Shown: positions 18,323 through 28,390 of the stretch, piece by piece | Numbering within the stretch: position 1 is the stretch's first letter | How the letters are laid out: each line of letters begins with the position of its first letter | Assembly (NCBI RefSeq): GCF_009793335.1 | Contig: NZ_WING01000002.1 | Coordinates: 1,488,001 to 1,552,000, forward strand | Length of the DNA stretch: 64,000 nucleotides | DNA from: Actinomadura sp. J1-007 | GTDB taxonomy: Bacteria > Actinomycetota > Actinomycetes > Streptosporangiales > Streptosporangiaceae | Direction of reading: 5' to 3' | Made by a program: the position numbers and the translations under genes | Notes under the pieces: model-generated | The model's input: only the letters and a program-made list of their open reading frames with translations | Database searches by the model: none | Told to the model about the DNA's origin: nothing

Positions 18323-19360
18323 CTACCTCTGATCCGGACGAAGCGTACGCCCATACCGGGCGATCACGCGCCGCCGCAGTTCCGGATCGTCGCGGGGGAC
18401 CGGCTCCAGGAACACCTCGTCGACCTCCTCGTGGGCGTCCCTCAGCTCCTGGGACATGCGGACGCAGGCGCGCTCGACGTCGCCGGAGGTGAGGGCGTCG
18501 CGGAAGTCCAGGCGGGCGCACACGAGGACGCGGTCGGTGCCGACGGTCATGGTGACGATGTCGACGACCCACTCGACCTCGGGGGCGGCGCCGAGCCGTT
18601 CGCGCAGGTCGGCGACCATCCGCGGGTCGGCCTGGTGGCCGATCAGCAGGTTGAGGTTGATCCGGCCGAGCATCAGCGCGACGGTGGTGAGCAGCACGCC
18701 GATCAGCATCGAGCCGACCCCGTCCCACAGCGGCGACCCGGTGAGCTGGTGCAGGCCCATGCCGGCGAACGCCAGCAGCAGCCCGATCAGCGCGGCCGAG
18801 TCCTCCAGCAGGACGCTGATCGAGGTGGGCTCGTCGGTGCGGCGGATGTAGGCGAGCAGCGGGAGGTCCTCCTCGCGGGCGGCGTCGCGGACCTGCCGGG
18901 CGGCCTGCTGCCAGGAGACCGCCTCCAGGACGAACGAGACCGCGAGCACCAGGTAGCCGATCAGCGGGTCGGTCTCCTCGGCGGGATGCCCGACGAGCGT
19001 CTCGACGCCCTGGTAGAAGGCGAACAGCGCGCCCATCCCGAAGATCGCGACGGCGACGAGGAGCGTCCAGATGTAGCGCTCCATGCCGTAGCCGAGGGGG
19101 TGGCGGCGGTCGGCGGGCCGGCCGCTGCGGCGCAGCCCGACCATGAGCAGGACCTCGTTGAAGGTGTCGGCGACCGAGTGCGCGGCCTCGGCGGCCATCG
19201 ACGCCGACCCGGTGAGGACGGCCGCGACGATCTTCGCGACGGCGATCCCGAGGTTGGCGAGGAACGCCAGCACGACCGTCAGCGTGCCCTCCTGCTCCTG
19301 CACGCTGTCCCCGCCGCCGTCCGGGCCGTTCCCCCGGTCTCCGTGCTGCTCGTCGCCCAT
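18323..19360 (-). CDS. Cation diffusion facilitator family transporter
   Basis: 345 residues from ATG 19360, preceded by GGGAGGACG. Six transmembrane segments are predicted between about residues 28 and 235. The metal-site motif AHSVAD (H-x3-D) is in TM2 and SVLLEDSAALIG occupies the TM5 position. A cytoplasmic C-terminal domain of about 95 residues follows (EVEWVVDIVTMTVGTDRVLVCARLDF). CDF proteins export Zn2+, Fe2+ or similar in exchange for protons; the metal is not predictable here. The acidic/Gly N-terminus (residues 1-22) is probably disordered. Confidence 0.88.
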   Translation of the reverse strand: MGDEQHGDRGNGPDGGGDSVQEQEGTLTVVLAFLANLGIAVAKIVAAVLTGSASMAAEAAHSVADTFNEVLLMVGLRRSGRPADRRHPLGYGMERYIWTLLVAVAIFGMGALFAFYQGVETLVGHPAEETDPLIGYLVLAVSFVLEAVSWQQAARQVRDAAREEDLPLLAYIRRTDEPTSISVLLEDSAALIGLLLAFAGMGLHQLTGSPLWDGVGSMLIGVLLTTVALMLGRINLNLLIGHQADPRMVADLRERLGAAPEVEWVVDIVTMTVGTDRVLVCARLDFRDALTSGDVERACVRMSQELRDAHEEVDEVFLEPVPRDDPELRRRVIARYGRTLRPDQR

Positions 19361-19453
19361 GATCGTCGTCCTCCCCGGGCGACCACCCTGTCATGCGGGC
19401 GACGGCGTACCGCCGGGCGCCCCGGCCCCGGCGCGGGCGGGCGGTGCGGCGGG

Positions 19454-20742
19454 TCAGCCCTGGCGGAGCAGGGTGCGGTCGGGCTTGCCGGAGGGCAGCA
19501 GCGGGATGGCCTCGACCAGGTCGAGCTCGTGCGGCGCGGCGTGGGCGGGCATGGTCGCGCGGACGAACGCGCGCAATTCGCGCAGGGCGGGCGGCTCGGC
19601 GGCGGACGCGGGGACGACGACGGCGGAGACCCGTTCGCCCCAGTCGGGGTCGGCGCGGCCGACGACGACCACGTCGCGGATCTTGGGGTGGCGGGACAGC
19701 GCGGCGGCGACCTCGCCCGCCACGACCTTCTCCCCGCCGGTGTTGATCACGTCGTCGATCCGGCCGCGGATCCGGAGCCGGCCGTCCTCGACGGCGCCGA
19801 GGTCCTGGGTGAGGTACCAGTCGCCGTCGCGGACGGCGGCGGTCGCGGCGGGGCGCAGCCGGTAGCCGGTGAACAGGACCGGCCCGGCGAGGCGGACCCG
19901 GCCCGCGGCGTCGACGTCCGCGCGGACGCCGTCGAGGGGGATCCCGTCGTAGGCGCAGCCGCCGCAGGTCTCGCTCATGCCGTAGGTGGTGAAGACCCGG
20001 CCGCCGCGGGCGCGGGCCTCGTCCAGCAGGTCCGGGGGAGCGGCGGCGCCGCCGAGCAGGATCGAGCGGTAGCGGGACAGGTCGGCGCCCGCGTCGAGGA
20101 GCCTGCGGAGCTGGGTGGGGACGACGGAGACGTGGTCGGCGTCGGCGGCGGCGGCCGCTCGGGCGTCGAAGCGGGGGTGGATGATCGGGGCGGTGCCGGC
20201 GACGAGGGAGCGGACCAGGACCTGGACGCCGGCGATGTGGCTGGTGGGCACGCAGCACAGCCAGCGGTCGCCGGGCCCGGCGCCGATCCGGTCGAGGGTC
20301 GCGGCGGCGGAGTGGCGCAGCGCGGCGGCGGACAGTTCGACGATCTTGGGGCTGCCGGTGGAGCCGGAGGTGCCGATCATGACGGCGGTGCCGGGGTCGG
20401 CGGGGATGCCCGCGATGGGGGCGCAGGCGCTGCGCGGGCGGCGCGGCTCGACGCCGTCCTCGGTCTCGACCGCGTGCGGGGCGAGCGCGTCGAGGAGGGC
20501 GTCGCGGGCCGGTGCGGGCAGGTCGGGGAGATGGGGCAGACGGCGGGGCCGCCGCCGTCGAGGGCGGCGGCGAGGGCGTCGTACAGGCGCGGGCCGGGCG
20601 GCAGGACCAGCGCGTGCACGCGCCGGTCGCCGACCGGGGCCCGGACGGCGGCCCGCTCCGGCCGGTCGGCGGCCCACTCGGGTTGATCGGGTTGATCGGG
20701 TTGATCGGTGACCCGGTCGGCGCGGGCGGCCCCCTTGAACAT
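19454..20742 (-). CDS. menE: o-Succinylbenzoate-CoA ligase (frameshifted)
   Basis: ANL-superfamily ligase that activates o-succinylbenzoate with ATP and CoA for menaquinone synthesis. Motifs: IGTSGSTGSPKI (phosphate loop), TYGMSETCGG, RIRGRIDDVINTGGEKV and LLPSGKPDR with the catalytic Lys. One base is missing near 20530; repair joins DGGGPAV to LPHLPDLPAPARDALL. Starting at ATG 20742 gives about 430 residues with an odd DQP x3 repeat near the N-terminus; a later GTG (about 20620, VHALVLPPG) is an alternative start. I favour ATG 20742 because a TACGAT -10 box lies 6 nt before it, implying a leaderless mRNA. Divergent from menB. Confidence 0.87.
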
Positions 20743-20778
20743 GTTTAAATCGTATCCGACCCCGCTGAACGCGTTCAA
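20735..20778. promoter_or_regulatory. Paired TTGAAC-N2-GTTCAA-like operators between menE and menB
   Basis: Two copies lie 30 bp apart centre to centre, about three helical turns. Site 1 is TTGAAC-AT-GTTTAA (20735-20748), site 2 is CTGAAC-GC-GTTCAA (20765-20778); each has one mismatch. On the minus strand site 2 supplies the -35 box TTGAAC (20773-20778) of a menE promoter with -10 TACGAT (20749-20754, 18-nt spacer), and site 1 covers the transcription start and ATG. A third, perfect copy is at 33503-33516. Confidence 0.6.
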
Positions 20779-20864
20779 ACCGGTGGGGCGGTTGAATGGG
20801 GGGCGACACCGCCGGGCCCGCCCGGCGGCGATCGGCCCGTACCCCCGCGGCAGGAGAGGAACAC

Positions 20865-21763
20865 ATGGTCTCGGAGCTGTTCGACGCGGACGCGTGGAAA
20901 GAGGTGGAGGGGTTCGGGTTCACCGACATCACCTACCACCGGGCCGTCGACCACGGGACGGTCCGGATCGCGTTCGACCGCCCGGAGGTCCGCAACGCGT
21001 TCCGTCCGCACACGGTGGACGAGCTGTACCGGGCGATGGACCACGCGCGGATGTCGTCCGACATCGGGTGCGTGCTGCTGACGGGGAACGGCCCGTCCCC
21101 AAGGACGGCGGCTGGGCGTTCTGCTCGGGCGGCGACCAGCGGATCCGGGGCCGCGACGGCTACCGGTACGCCGAGGGCGAGACGTCCGACACGATCGACC
21201 CGGCGCGGGCGGGGCGGCTGCACATCCTGGAGGTGCAGCGGCTGATCCGGTTCATGGGCAAGCCGGTGGTCTGCGTGGTGCCGGGCTGGGCGGCGGGCGG
21301 CGGGCACAGCCTGCACGTGGTGTGCGACCTGACGCTGGCGAGCCGCGAGCACGCGCGGTTCAAGCAGACCGACGCGGACGTGGCGAGCTTCGACGGCGGG
21401 TTCGGGTCGGCGTACCTGGCGCGGCAGGTGGGGCAGAAGTTCGCGCGGGAGATCTTCTTCCTGGGCGACACCTACGACGCCGAGGCCGCGCACCGGATGG
21501 GCATGGTCAACGCGGTCGTCCCGCACGCCGAGCTGGAGGCGACGGCGCTGGAGTGGGCCCGCAAGATCAACGGCAAGAGCCCGACGGCGCAGCGGATGCT
21601 GAAGTTCGCGTTCAACCTGGTGGACGACGGCATGGTGGGGCAGCAGGTGTTCGCGGGCGAGGCGACCAGGCTGGCGTACGGGACGGACGAGGCGGCCGAG
21701 GGCCGTGACGCGTTCCTGGAGAAGCGTGACCCCGATTGGTCGCGTTTCCCGTGGTATTACTGA
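20865..21763 (+). CDS. menB: 1,4-Dihydroxy-2-naphthoyl-CoA synthase (frameshifted)
   Basis: Crotonase-fold enzyme that cyclises o-succinylbenzoyl-CoA. ATG 20865 follows CAGGAGAGGA. Features include IAFDRPEVRNAFRPHTVDELY, WAFCSGGDQRIRGRDGY, KPVVCVVPGWAAGGGHSLHVVCDLTLAS and the C-terminal FLEKRDPDWSRFPWYY. The frame breaks near 21099; one extra C in CCCC restores GNGPSPKDGGWAFCSGGD. Repaired length is about 299 residues. First gene of the menBCD run, so it sets expression of the group from the operator-bearing promoter. Confidence 0.92.
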
Positions 21764-21829
21764 GTGTTCGGACGTGCTGAGCGGTTCGATTCAGGGCAGC
21801 GGTTCGAGAGCAGGGCAGGGGGTCAGCGG

Positions 21830-22837
21830 GTGCGGGTCTACTCCATCCCGATGCGGGCGCGGTTCCGCGGTATCACGCAGCGGGAGGGTGTGCTCGTGCG
21901 GGGGCCGGCCGGCTGGGGCGAGTTCTCGCCGTTCGCCGAGTACGGTCCGGCCGAGTGCGCGCGCTGGCTCGCGGCGGCGCGGGAGGCCGCCTACGACGGG
22001 TGGCCCGACGCGGTCCGCGACCGGGTCCCGGTGAACGTGACGATCCCGGCGGTCGGTCCCGAGCGGGCGCACGCGATGACGCTGGCGTCGGGGTGCCGCA
22101 CGGCGAAGGTGAAGGTGGCCGAGCGGGGCCAGGGCGACGCCGACGACATGGCGCGGGTCGAGGCGGTGCGCGACGCGATCGGGCCGGACGGCCGGGTGCG
22201 GGTGGACGTCAACGGCGGCTGGGACGTCGACCACGCGGCGCGGATGATCCGTTCGCTCGACCGGTTCGGGCTGGAGTACGCCGAGCAGCCGTGCGCGACG
22301 CTGGAGGAGCTGGCGCTGGTGCGGCGGCGGGTGGACGTGCCGATCGCGGCGGACGAGTCGATCCGGCGCGCCGAGGACCCGCTGCGGGTGCGGGCCGCGG
22401 GCGCGGCGGACGTGGCGGTGCTGAAGGCGCAGCCGCTCGGCGGGGTCCGCGAGGCGCTGAAGGTGGCCGAGGCGTGCGGGCTGCCGGTGGTGGTGTCGAG
22501 CGCGGTGGAGACGTCGGTGGGGCTCGCGGCGGGCGTGGCGCTGGCCGCGGCGCTGCCCGAGCTGCCGTACGCGTGCGGTCTCGGCACGCTGTCGCTGCTG
22601 GAGGGCGACGTCGTCGGCGACCCGCTGGCCCCGGTGGACGGGGAGATCGCGGTCCGGCGGCCCGAGGTGGACGAGGACGCGCTGCGGCGCTACGAGCTCC
22701 TCCCGGACGACGGGCCGGGGGACGGACCGGCCGCCGGCGGCGACGGGCCCGGCGGGGCGGCGTGGTGGCGGAGGCGGGTCGAGCTGGCTCAGGCCCGGAT
22801 GGACGCGCCGCCGGTGATCGGGGCTCCGCGCTCATGA
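21830..22837 (+). CDS. menC: o-Succinylbenzoate synthase
   Basis: Enolase-superfamily dehydratase making o-succinylbenzoate. From GTG 21830 (VRVYSIPMRARFRGI) it is 335 residues; an in-frame GTG at 21764, directly after menB, would add 22 residues without similarity. Active-site pieces are CRTAKVKV (Lys pair), RVDVNGGW (metal Asp), ADESIRR and VLKAQPLGG. A Gly/Asp/Pro-rich segment (near DDGPGDGPAAGGDG) precedes the last helix. Its stop overlaps menD (ATGA). Confidence 0.92.
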   Translation: MRVYSIPMRARFRGITQREGVLVRGPAGWGEFSPFAEYGPAECARWLAAAREAAYDGWPDAVRDRVPVNVTIPAVGPERAHAMTLASGCRTAKVKVAERGQGDADDMARVEAVRDAIGPDGRVRVDVNGGWDVDHAARMIRSLDRFGLEYAEQPCATLEELALVRRRVDVPIAADESIRRAEDPLRVRAAGAADVAVLKAQPLGGVREALKVAEACGLPVVVSSAVETSVGLAAGVALAAALPELPYACGLGTLSLLEGDVVGDPLAPVDGEIAVRRPEVDEDALRRYELLPDDGPGDGPAAGGDGPGGAAWWRRRVELAQARMDAPPVIGAPRS

Positions 22838-24506
22838 ATCCCGCGACCGCGCTGGCGACCGTTCTGGTCGACGAGCTGCTGCGCTGCGGGATGACCGACG
22901 CGGTGCTGGCGCCGGGGTCGCGGTCGGCGCCGCTGGCGCTGGCGCTGCACGCGGCCGACCAGGCGGGCCGGGTGCGGCTGCACGTGCGGATCGACGAGCG
23001 TTCGGCGTCGTTCCTCGGGCTCGGGCTGGCGAAGCGCTCGGGGCGTCCGGTGGCGCTGGTGTGCACGTCGGGCACGGCGTCGGCGAACTTCCATCCGGCG
23101 GTGATCGAGGCGCACGAGTCGGGCGTCCCGCTGATCGTGCTGACCGCCGACCGGCCGCCGGAGCTGCGGCAGACGGGCGCCAACCAGACGATCGACCAGG
23201 TGAAGCTGTACGGGACGGCGGCGCGGTGGAGCACCGAGATCGGCGTCCCGGAGAACCGGCCGGGGATGGTGGCGTACTGGCGGTCGCTGGTGTCGCGGGC
23301 GTGGGGGCTGGCGCAGGCGCCGGTGCCGGGTCCGGTGCACCTGAACGCGGCGTTCCGCGAGCCGCTGATCCCGACGGCGACGAGACGTGGTGCGAGCCGC
23401 TGGACGGCGACGCGACGGGGGCGTGGACGAAGGTGCGGGCGGCGACGCCGGGCTCGGTGCTGCACGTCCCGCCGACGCGGCGCGGGGTCCTGGTGGTGGG
23501 CGACGGGGCGGTGAACGTCAAGCGGTACGTGGCGGCGGCGTCGATGGCGGGCTGGCCGGTGCTGGCGGAGCCGAACGGCAACGCCCGCTACGGCGACCAC
23601 GCGCTGTCCTCGCACCATTTCCTGCTGGGGCTGCCGGAGTTCGTGGAGCCGCACCGGCCGGAGGTGGTGGTGACGCTCGGGAAGCCGGGGCTGTCGCGTC
23701 CGCTGCTGTCGCTGCTGCGGCGCGCCGAGGAGCACATCGTGCTGGCGCCGGACCTGGCGCACTGGCCCGATCCGGTGCGTTCGGCGACGCAGGTGGCGCA
23801 GGACGTGGAGATCCCGGTGGTGTCGGGCGACGACGCGTGGCTGAAGTCGTGGCGCGCGGCGGACCAGGCGGCCACGGCGGCGGTGGACGCGGTGCTGGAC
23901 GCGGTGCCGGAGGTGTCGGAGCCGAGGCTGGCGCGCGACCTGGTGTCGGCGCTGCCGGGCGGGTCGCTGCTGTTCACGGCGGCGAGCATGCCGATCCGCG
24001 ACCTGGACCAGGTGATGCGGCCCCGGCGCGGCATCCGGATCATGGCCAACCGGGGCGCGAGCGGGATCGACGGGCTGGTGTCGTCGGCGATGGGCGCGGC
24101 GCTGGCGCACAGCGGCCGGTCGTACGCGCTGCTGGGCGATCTGGCGTTCCTGCACGACCAGAACGGGCTGATCCTGGGGCCGGAGGACCGGCGCCCGGAC
24201 CTGGCGATCGTGGTGGTGAACAACCAGGGCGGCGGGATCTTCTCGCTGCTGCCGCAGGCGGCGCTGCCGGGGCCGTTCGAGCGGGTGTTCGGGACGCCGC
24301 AGCAGGTCGATCTGGAGGCGGTGGCGGCGGCGCACCGGATCCCGTACCGGCGGCTGGACGCGGCGGCGGACCTGCCGAAGGTGATCGCGGGGGAGGGGCT
24401 GCGGATCGTGGAGGCGCGCACCGACCGCGACGCCAACGCGGTGCTGCACGCCGAGATGCGCAAGGCGGCGCACCGGGCGGTCCGCGAGCTGCTGTCCGCG
24501 CACTGA
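22834..24506 (+). CDS. menD: 2-Succinyl-5-enolpyruvyl-6-hydroxy-3-cyclohexene-1-carboxylate synthase (frameshifted)
   Basis: ThDP-dependent enzyme joining isochorismate and 2-oxoglutarate, the committed menaquinone step. ATG 22834 overlaps the menC stop. Features: VLAPGSRSAPLALALH, CTSGTASANFHPAV, LTADRPPELRQTGANQTIDQ and the ThDP motif region LLGDLAFLHDQNG to NNQGGGIFSLLP. The frame breaks near 23370; one extra C gives REPLIPDGDETWCEPLDG. Repaired length is about 558 residues. The isochorismate it needs would come from the synthase at 32248-33481. Confidence 0.92.
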
Positions 24507-24554
24507 CCGGACCCCGGCCGGGTGAGGGCCGGGATCCGGTGCCGCGCGGGCGGG

Positions 24555-25784
24555 TCAGTAGGTGGCGGCGGTCTCGGGTTCGGTCGCGTCCTCCTTCCCG
24601 TCTCCGGCGCGGAGGGCGGCGGCGCAGGCGAGGACGCCGAGCGCGGCGGCCATCATCAGCGCGCTGACCCACGCGGGGGAGCGGTAGCCGAGCCCGGCGC
24701 CGATCGCGAGGCCGCCGAGCCAGGGCCCGGCGGTGTTGCCGACGTTGAACGCGGCGGTGCTGAACCCGCCGGCGAGCGTCGGCGCGTCCGGGGCGAGGTA
24801 GAACGCCCGGGAGGTCAGCGCGGGCGCGATCCCGAACGCGATCATGCCCTGGGCGGGCACCAGCGCGAGCAGCGCGGCGGGGTGCGCGGCCGTGAGCGCC
24901 AGCACCGCCCATCCGGCCGCGAGGGCGGTCATCCCGCCCGCCAGCAGCGGCAGCGGACGGGCGTCGGCGATCCGCCCACCCGCGGTGATCCCGGCGAGCG
25001 CGCCCGTGCCGAACAGCACGAGCGCGGCGGGCACCCACCGGTCGCCGAGCCCGGCGACGTCGGTGACGAGCAGCGCCAGGTAGGTGAAGGTGCAGAACGT
25101 GGCGCCCTGCACGAGGGCGTTCATCCCGTACGCGGCGAGCAGCGGAGCGCGCGTCAGCGTCCGCAACTCGTCCCGGACGCTCCCGCTGCGCTCCGGGACG
25201 CGCTCGGCCCCGTCCGGCCCGTTCGCGGCGCTCTCGGGGCGCGGGGCGGGCATGGTGGCCAGGACGGCGGCGATGGCCGCCGCGGACAGCGCGGCGACGG
25301 CCCAGAACGCCGACCGCCAGCCCCACTGCTGCCCGAGGAGCGCCCCGCCGGGGACGCCCGCGACGCAGGCGAGGGTGACGCCGCCCACGACGACGGACAT
25401 GGCGCGGGCCTTGAGGTGCGGGGCGACGGCGCCGATGGCGGCGGCGGACGCCACGGCCCAGAACCCGGCGTTGGCGAGGGCCGCGATGACGCGGGTGGCG
25501 AGCAGCACGGCGTACGAGCCGGTGAGGGCTCCGGCGACGTGGCAGGCGGCGAACGCCGCGAGGAACGCGACGAGCGACCGCCGGTGCGGCCACCGCCTGG
25601 CGAGGACGGCGAGGACCGGCGCCCCCGCCGCCATCCCGATGGCGAACATGGAGGTCAGCAGCCCGGCCCGGGGGACGGACACGTGCAGGTCGGCGGCGAT
25701 CTCGGGCAGCAGCCCGGAGAGCATGAACTCCGAGGTGCCCTGGGCGAAGACGGCCAGGCCGAGGATGTAGACGAGCAGAGGCAT
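24555..25784 (-). CDS. MFS transporter, DHA1 family
   Basis: 409 residues from ATG 25784 (MPLLVYILGLAVFAQGTSEFM); GGGAAG precedes it. Twelve membrane segments are visible, with the MFS motif-A-like ARRWPHRRSL and the N-terminal phrase QGTSEFMLSGLLPEIA typical of the CmlA/AraJ-type drug efflux group. The central loop (PESAANGPDGAERVPERSG) is cytoplasmic. It probably exports a hydrophobic or sugar-like small molecule by proton antiport. Substrate unknown. Confidence 0.88.
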   Translation of the reverse strand: MPLLVYILGLAVFAQGTSEFMLSGLLPEIAADLHVSVPRAGLLTSMFAIGMAAGAPVLAVLARRWPHRRSLVAFLAAFAACHVAGALTGSYAVLLATRVIAALANAGFWAVASAAAIGAVAPHLKARAMSVVVGGVTLACVAGVPGGALLGQQWGWRSAFWAVAALSAAAIAAVLATMPAPRPESAANGPDGAERVPERSGSVRDELRTLTRAPLLAAYGMNALVQGATFCTFTYLALLVTDVAGLGDRWVPAALVLFGTGALAGITAGGRIADARPLPLLAGGMTALAAGWAVLALTAAHPAALLALVPAQGMIAFGIAPALTSRAFYLAPDAPTLAGGFSTAAFNVGNTAGPWLGGLAIGAGLGYRSPAWVSALMMAAALGVLACAAALRAGDGKEDATEPETAATY

Positions 25785-26171
25785 GTCTGCGGCTTCCCGA
25801 TGCGATGGAGACAGGGCATTGGGGCGGCCACGGGGGAGACCCCCTGGCGTGCGCCCCGCGATGCGGCTCCATCCGGCGGCCATGCCGGTACGTCCCTACG
25901 GCGCTCTCGACGGGGGAGAGGGGCGCAGGGGCGGCGGGCGATCGACCACCGGAGGACCGGTGGTCAGCCTCTTGACGACTCGGGCGCAGACATGATCACA
26001 GAGGCTAGCACCCGCCCCGCCCTGCCCTGCCCCGAAGCCGTTCAACCTTCAACTTACAACGTAAAGGCACGGGCTGTAGAGCATCCGCCCGATTGCACAG
26101 TCAAAAGCAAAAAACCGCACCCACAATCCAGGCGCAGAGCGAGCTGACGCGGGTCTCCGTTGGGGTGGGGG
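25785..26171. other. Gene-free gap before the MFS gene
   Basis: 387 nt without a supportable gene. It holds a perfect 9-bp hairpin, GACCACCGG (25944-25952) with CCGGTGGTC (25957-25965) around AGGA, which could be an operator for the MFS gene start at 25784. An AT-richer stretch (26035-26115) follows. Its minus strand has a T-run (near 26108-26114), perhaps the transcription end of the phosphatase gene. Confidence 0.5.
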
Positions 26172-27041
26172 TCAGCCGATGAGGCGGTCGTGGAGGGCGG
26201 CGGTGTCCTCGTCGGTCCAGCCGTTGGCGGTGAGCCAGGCGAGGGCGCCGTCGTGCTCCTCGTCCATGCGGGTGAGGAACTTGTCCATGATCGATGCCTG
26301 GGGCCGGTGGCTGTCGGCGGGGCGCGAGTCGAGGTCGGCGGCGTAGGTGTCGCTGCCGCGCAGGCGGGCGAGGACCGCTTCGAGGCGTTCGCCGGTCGCG
26401 GCGTAGTCGGCGACGACGGCCTCGCGGGTGACGCCGACGGCCTCCAGGGCGAGGGCGCAGACGACTCCGGTGCGGTCCTTGCCCGCGGCGCAGTGCACGA
26501 GGGCGGCGCCGTCGGTGCGGGTCATGACGCGCAGGGCGGCCACGATCGAGTCGGCGCGGTCGCGGACGTAGCCGAGGTAGTGACCGATGGAGCGTTCGTG
26601 CTCGGGCTGGTCGGCGGCGCGGCCCTGCCAGGGCAGGACCTTGTCGATGTCGATCCGCCCGGACGCGTCCTCGGACGCGGCGTCGGGCGTGGCGGGTCCG
26701 CCGGCGGGAGGGGTGGGCCGGTCGGGGGTGTCGGCGGCGACGTCGGTGTGCCGGCCGCCTTCGGAGAACAGCGACAGGTGGTGCAGGGTGACGGTCGGGA
26801 TGCGGGTGAGGGGGCCGGGTCCTTCGAGGCGGACCTCGGCGTCGCTGCGCAGGTCGATGACGTTCTTGAGTTCGTAGCCGTCCAGCAGGAGGCGGATGTC
26901 GGAGACGGTGAGGTCCTGGAGGTTGTCGGAGCGCAGGACGCGCCCGCGGCGGGTGGCGCGGCCGTCGGCGGTGGGGAGCCCGCCGAGGTCCCGGACATTG
27001 ACCGCACCGTCCAACATGATCCACCGGCTGCTCTCGCTCAT
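26172..27041 (-). CDS. Tyrosine-protein phosphatase (MptpB-like)
   Basis: 289 residues. The P-loop HCAAGKDRTGVV carries the CX5R signature plus the K-D-R-T pattern of the MptpB/Y_phosphatase3 family. The N-terminal VNVRDLGGLPTADG and RVLRSDNLQDLT are also typical. A low-complexity insert (DRPTPPAGGPATPDAASEDA, about residues 104-128) interrupts the lid region. Such enzymes dephosphorylate phosphotyrosine and, in some, phosphoinositides; in saprophytes the role is unclear. Start ATG 27041; only a weak RBS, so leaderless expression is possible. Confidence 0.9.
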   Translation of the reverse strand: MSESSRWIMLDGAVNVRDLGGLPTADGRATRRGRVLRSDNLQDLTVSDIRLLLDGYELKNVIDLRSDAEVRLEGPGPLTRIPTVTLHHLSLFSEGGRHTDVAADTPDRPTPPAGGPATPDAASEDASGRIDIDKVLPWQGRAADQPEHERSIGHYLGYVRDRADSIVAALRVMTRTDGAALVHCAAGKDRTGVVCALALEAVGVTREAVVADYAATGERLEAVLARLRGSDTYAADLDSRPADSHRPQASIMDKFLTRMDEEHDGALAWLTANGWTDEDTAALHDRLIG

Positions 27042-27183
27042 GACTTATGAGCCTATATGCCCCCCGTGCCCTTTCTGTGGCGCAGGGTCGGGTCTGCGGG
27101 GCCGGGCGGCGCGAAAGGGGAGGTAGCTCCACCACGAGTGGGGGGTTGGGGCCCATGTGCGGGGCCCTGCACACGGGCAGTGT

Positions 27184-27195
27184 TGGACGCGTCCA
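27184..27195. promoter_or_regulatory. Perfect 12-bp palindrome upstream of the desaturase
   Basis: TGGACGCGTCCA lies in the 285-bp divergent region between the phosphatase and the desaturase, 132 nt before the desaturase ATG. The size and symmetry suit a TetR- or GntR-type dimer. No regulator gene is adjacent. Confidence 0.35.
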
Positions 27196-27326
27196 CCGGA
27201 GGGACGACCGCCGGGGCCCGCGGATGAGACCTGCGAGCCACTCGGGGGTTGGCTCCGCAGCGTGGAGACCGGGCGAGCCCCGGCTCCGTAGCGTTCAGCC
27301 ACAGAACACTCACGAACGGAGATTTC

Positions 27327-28371
27327 ATGCCCGCGATCCTCGACGCGCCGCCCGGACGGACCGCCGCGCCCGCCCGTACCGCCAGTGACTTCACGCCGCT
27401 GGCCCGGCAGGTCCGCGAGAGCGGGCTGCTGGACCGGCGGATCGGCTACTACGTCCGGGCGATCGGGCTGAACCTGGGCGCCACGGCCGCGGTGTGGGCG
27501 GCGGTGGCGTGGTTCGGGGGGAGCTGGTGGGCGGTGCTGCTGGGCGTGCCGCTGGCGCTGCTGTCGGGGCGGACGGCGTTCCTCGGGCACGACGCGGGGC
27601 ACCGGCAGATCGCGTCCTCGGCGAAGGCCAACCGGCGGCTCGGGCTGCTGCTGGGCAACCTGATGCTGGGCATGGGGTACGGGTGGTGGAACGACAAGCA
27701 CAACCGGCACCACGCGAACCCGAACCACGTCGGCAAGGACCCGGACGTCGGCGAGGGCGTCCTGGTGTGGACGCGGGAGCAGGCGGAGAAGGCGCGGGCC
27801 GGGGGGTCTTCGCGTGGATCGGGCGGCACCAGGCGCGGCTGTTCTTCCCGCTGCTGCTGCTGGAGGGGCTGAACCTCCAGGTCAACAGCGTGCTGTACCT
27901 GCGGGGGCGGGCGCGGCGCGAGGTGCTGCTTGAGGGGACGCTGTTCGCGGTGCACGCGGTGGGGTATCTGGCGCTGGCGTTCTCGGTGCTGTCGCCGGGG
28001 AAGGCGGTCGTGCTGATCCTGCTGCACCAGGGGCTGTTCGGGGTGCATCTCGGGTCGGTGTTCGCGCCGAACCACAAGGGGATGATGATGCCGGCTCCGG
28101 GGGAGAAGTGGTGCCATCTGCGGCGGCAGGTGCTGACGTCGCGGAACGTGCGGGGCGGGCTGTTCACCGACTGGTTCACCGGGGGCTGAACTACCAGATC
28201 GAGCACCACCTGTTCCCGAGCCTGCCGCGGCCGAGCCTGCGGAAGGTGCAGCCGATGGTGCGCGAGCACTGCGCCCGGGTGGGGCTGCCGTACGCCGAGA
28301 CGGGGATGGTGGAGTCGTACCGGCAGGCGCTGGCGCACATGCGCGAGGTGGGCGAGCCGTTGCGCGGCTGA
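27327..28371 (+). CDS. Membrane fatty acid desaturase (two frameshifts)
   Basis: Acyl-lipid or acyl-CoA desaturase with three His boxes: HDAGH (about residue 90), HNRHH (about 125) and QIEHH near the C-terminus. Hydrophobic spans flank them. Frame breaks near 27806 (GGGGGG run) and 28181 (GGGG run) are each repaired by one G, giving RAGGVFAWIGRHQARL and FTGGLNYQIEHHLFPS. Repaired length is about 349 residues. ATG 27327 follows ACGGAG. It probably introduces a double bond into membrane fatty acids with a ferredoxin or rubredoxin donor encoded elsewhere. Confidence 0.9.
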
Positions 28372-28390
28372 GGTTTATGCTTGGCCGATC

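Noticed and set aside
20671-20709. Three tandem GTTGATCGG units as a regulatory repeat
   Set aside because: They fall inside the menE reading frame and encode DQP x3; coding slippage is the simpler view.
21781-21830. GGTTCGATTC resembling a tRNA T-loop
   Set aside because: No acceptor, anticodon or D arms could be built around it. It lies in the menC leader.
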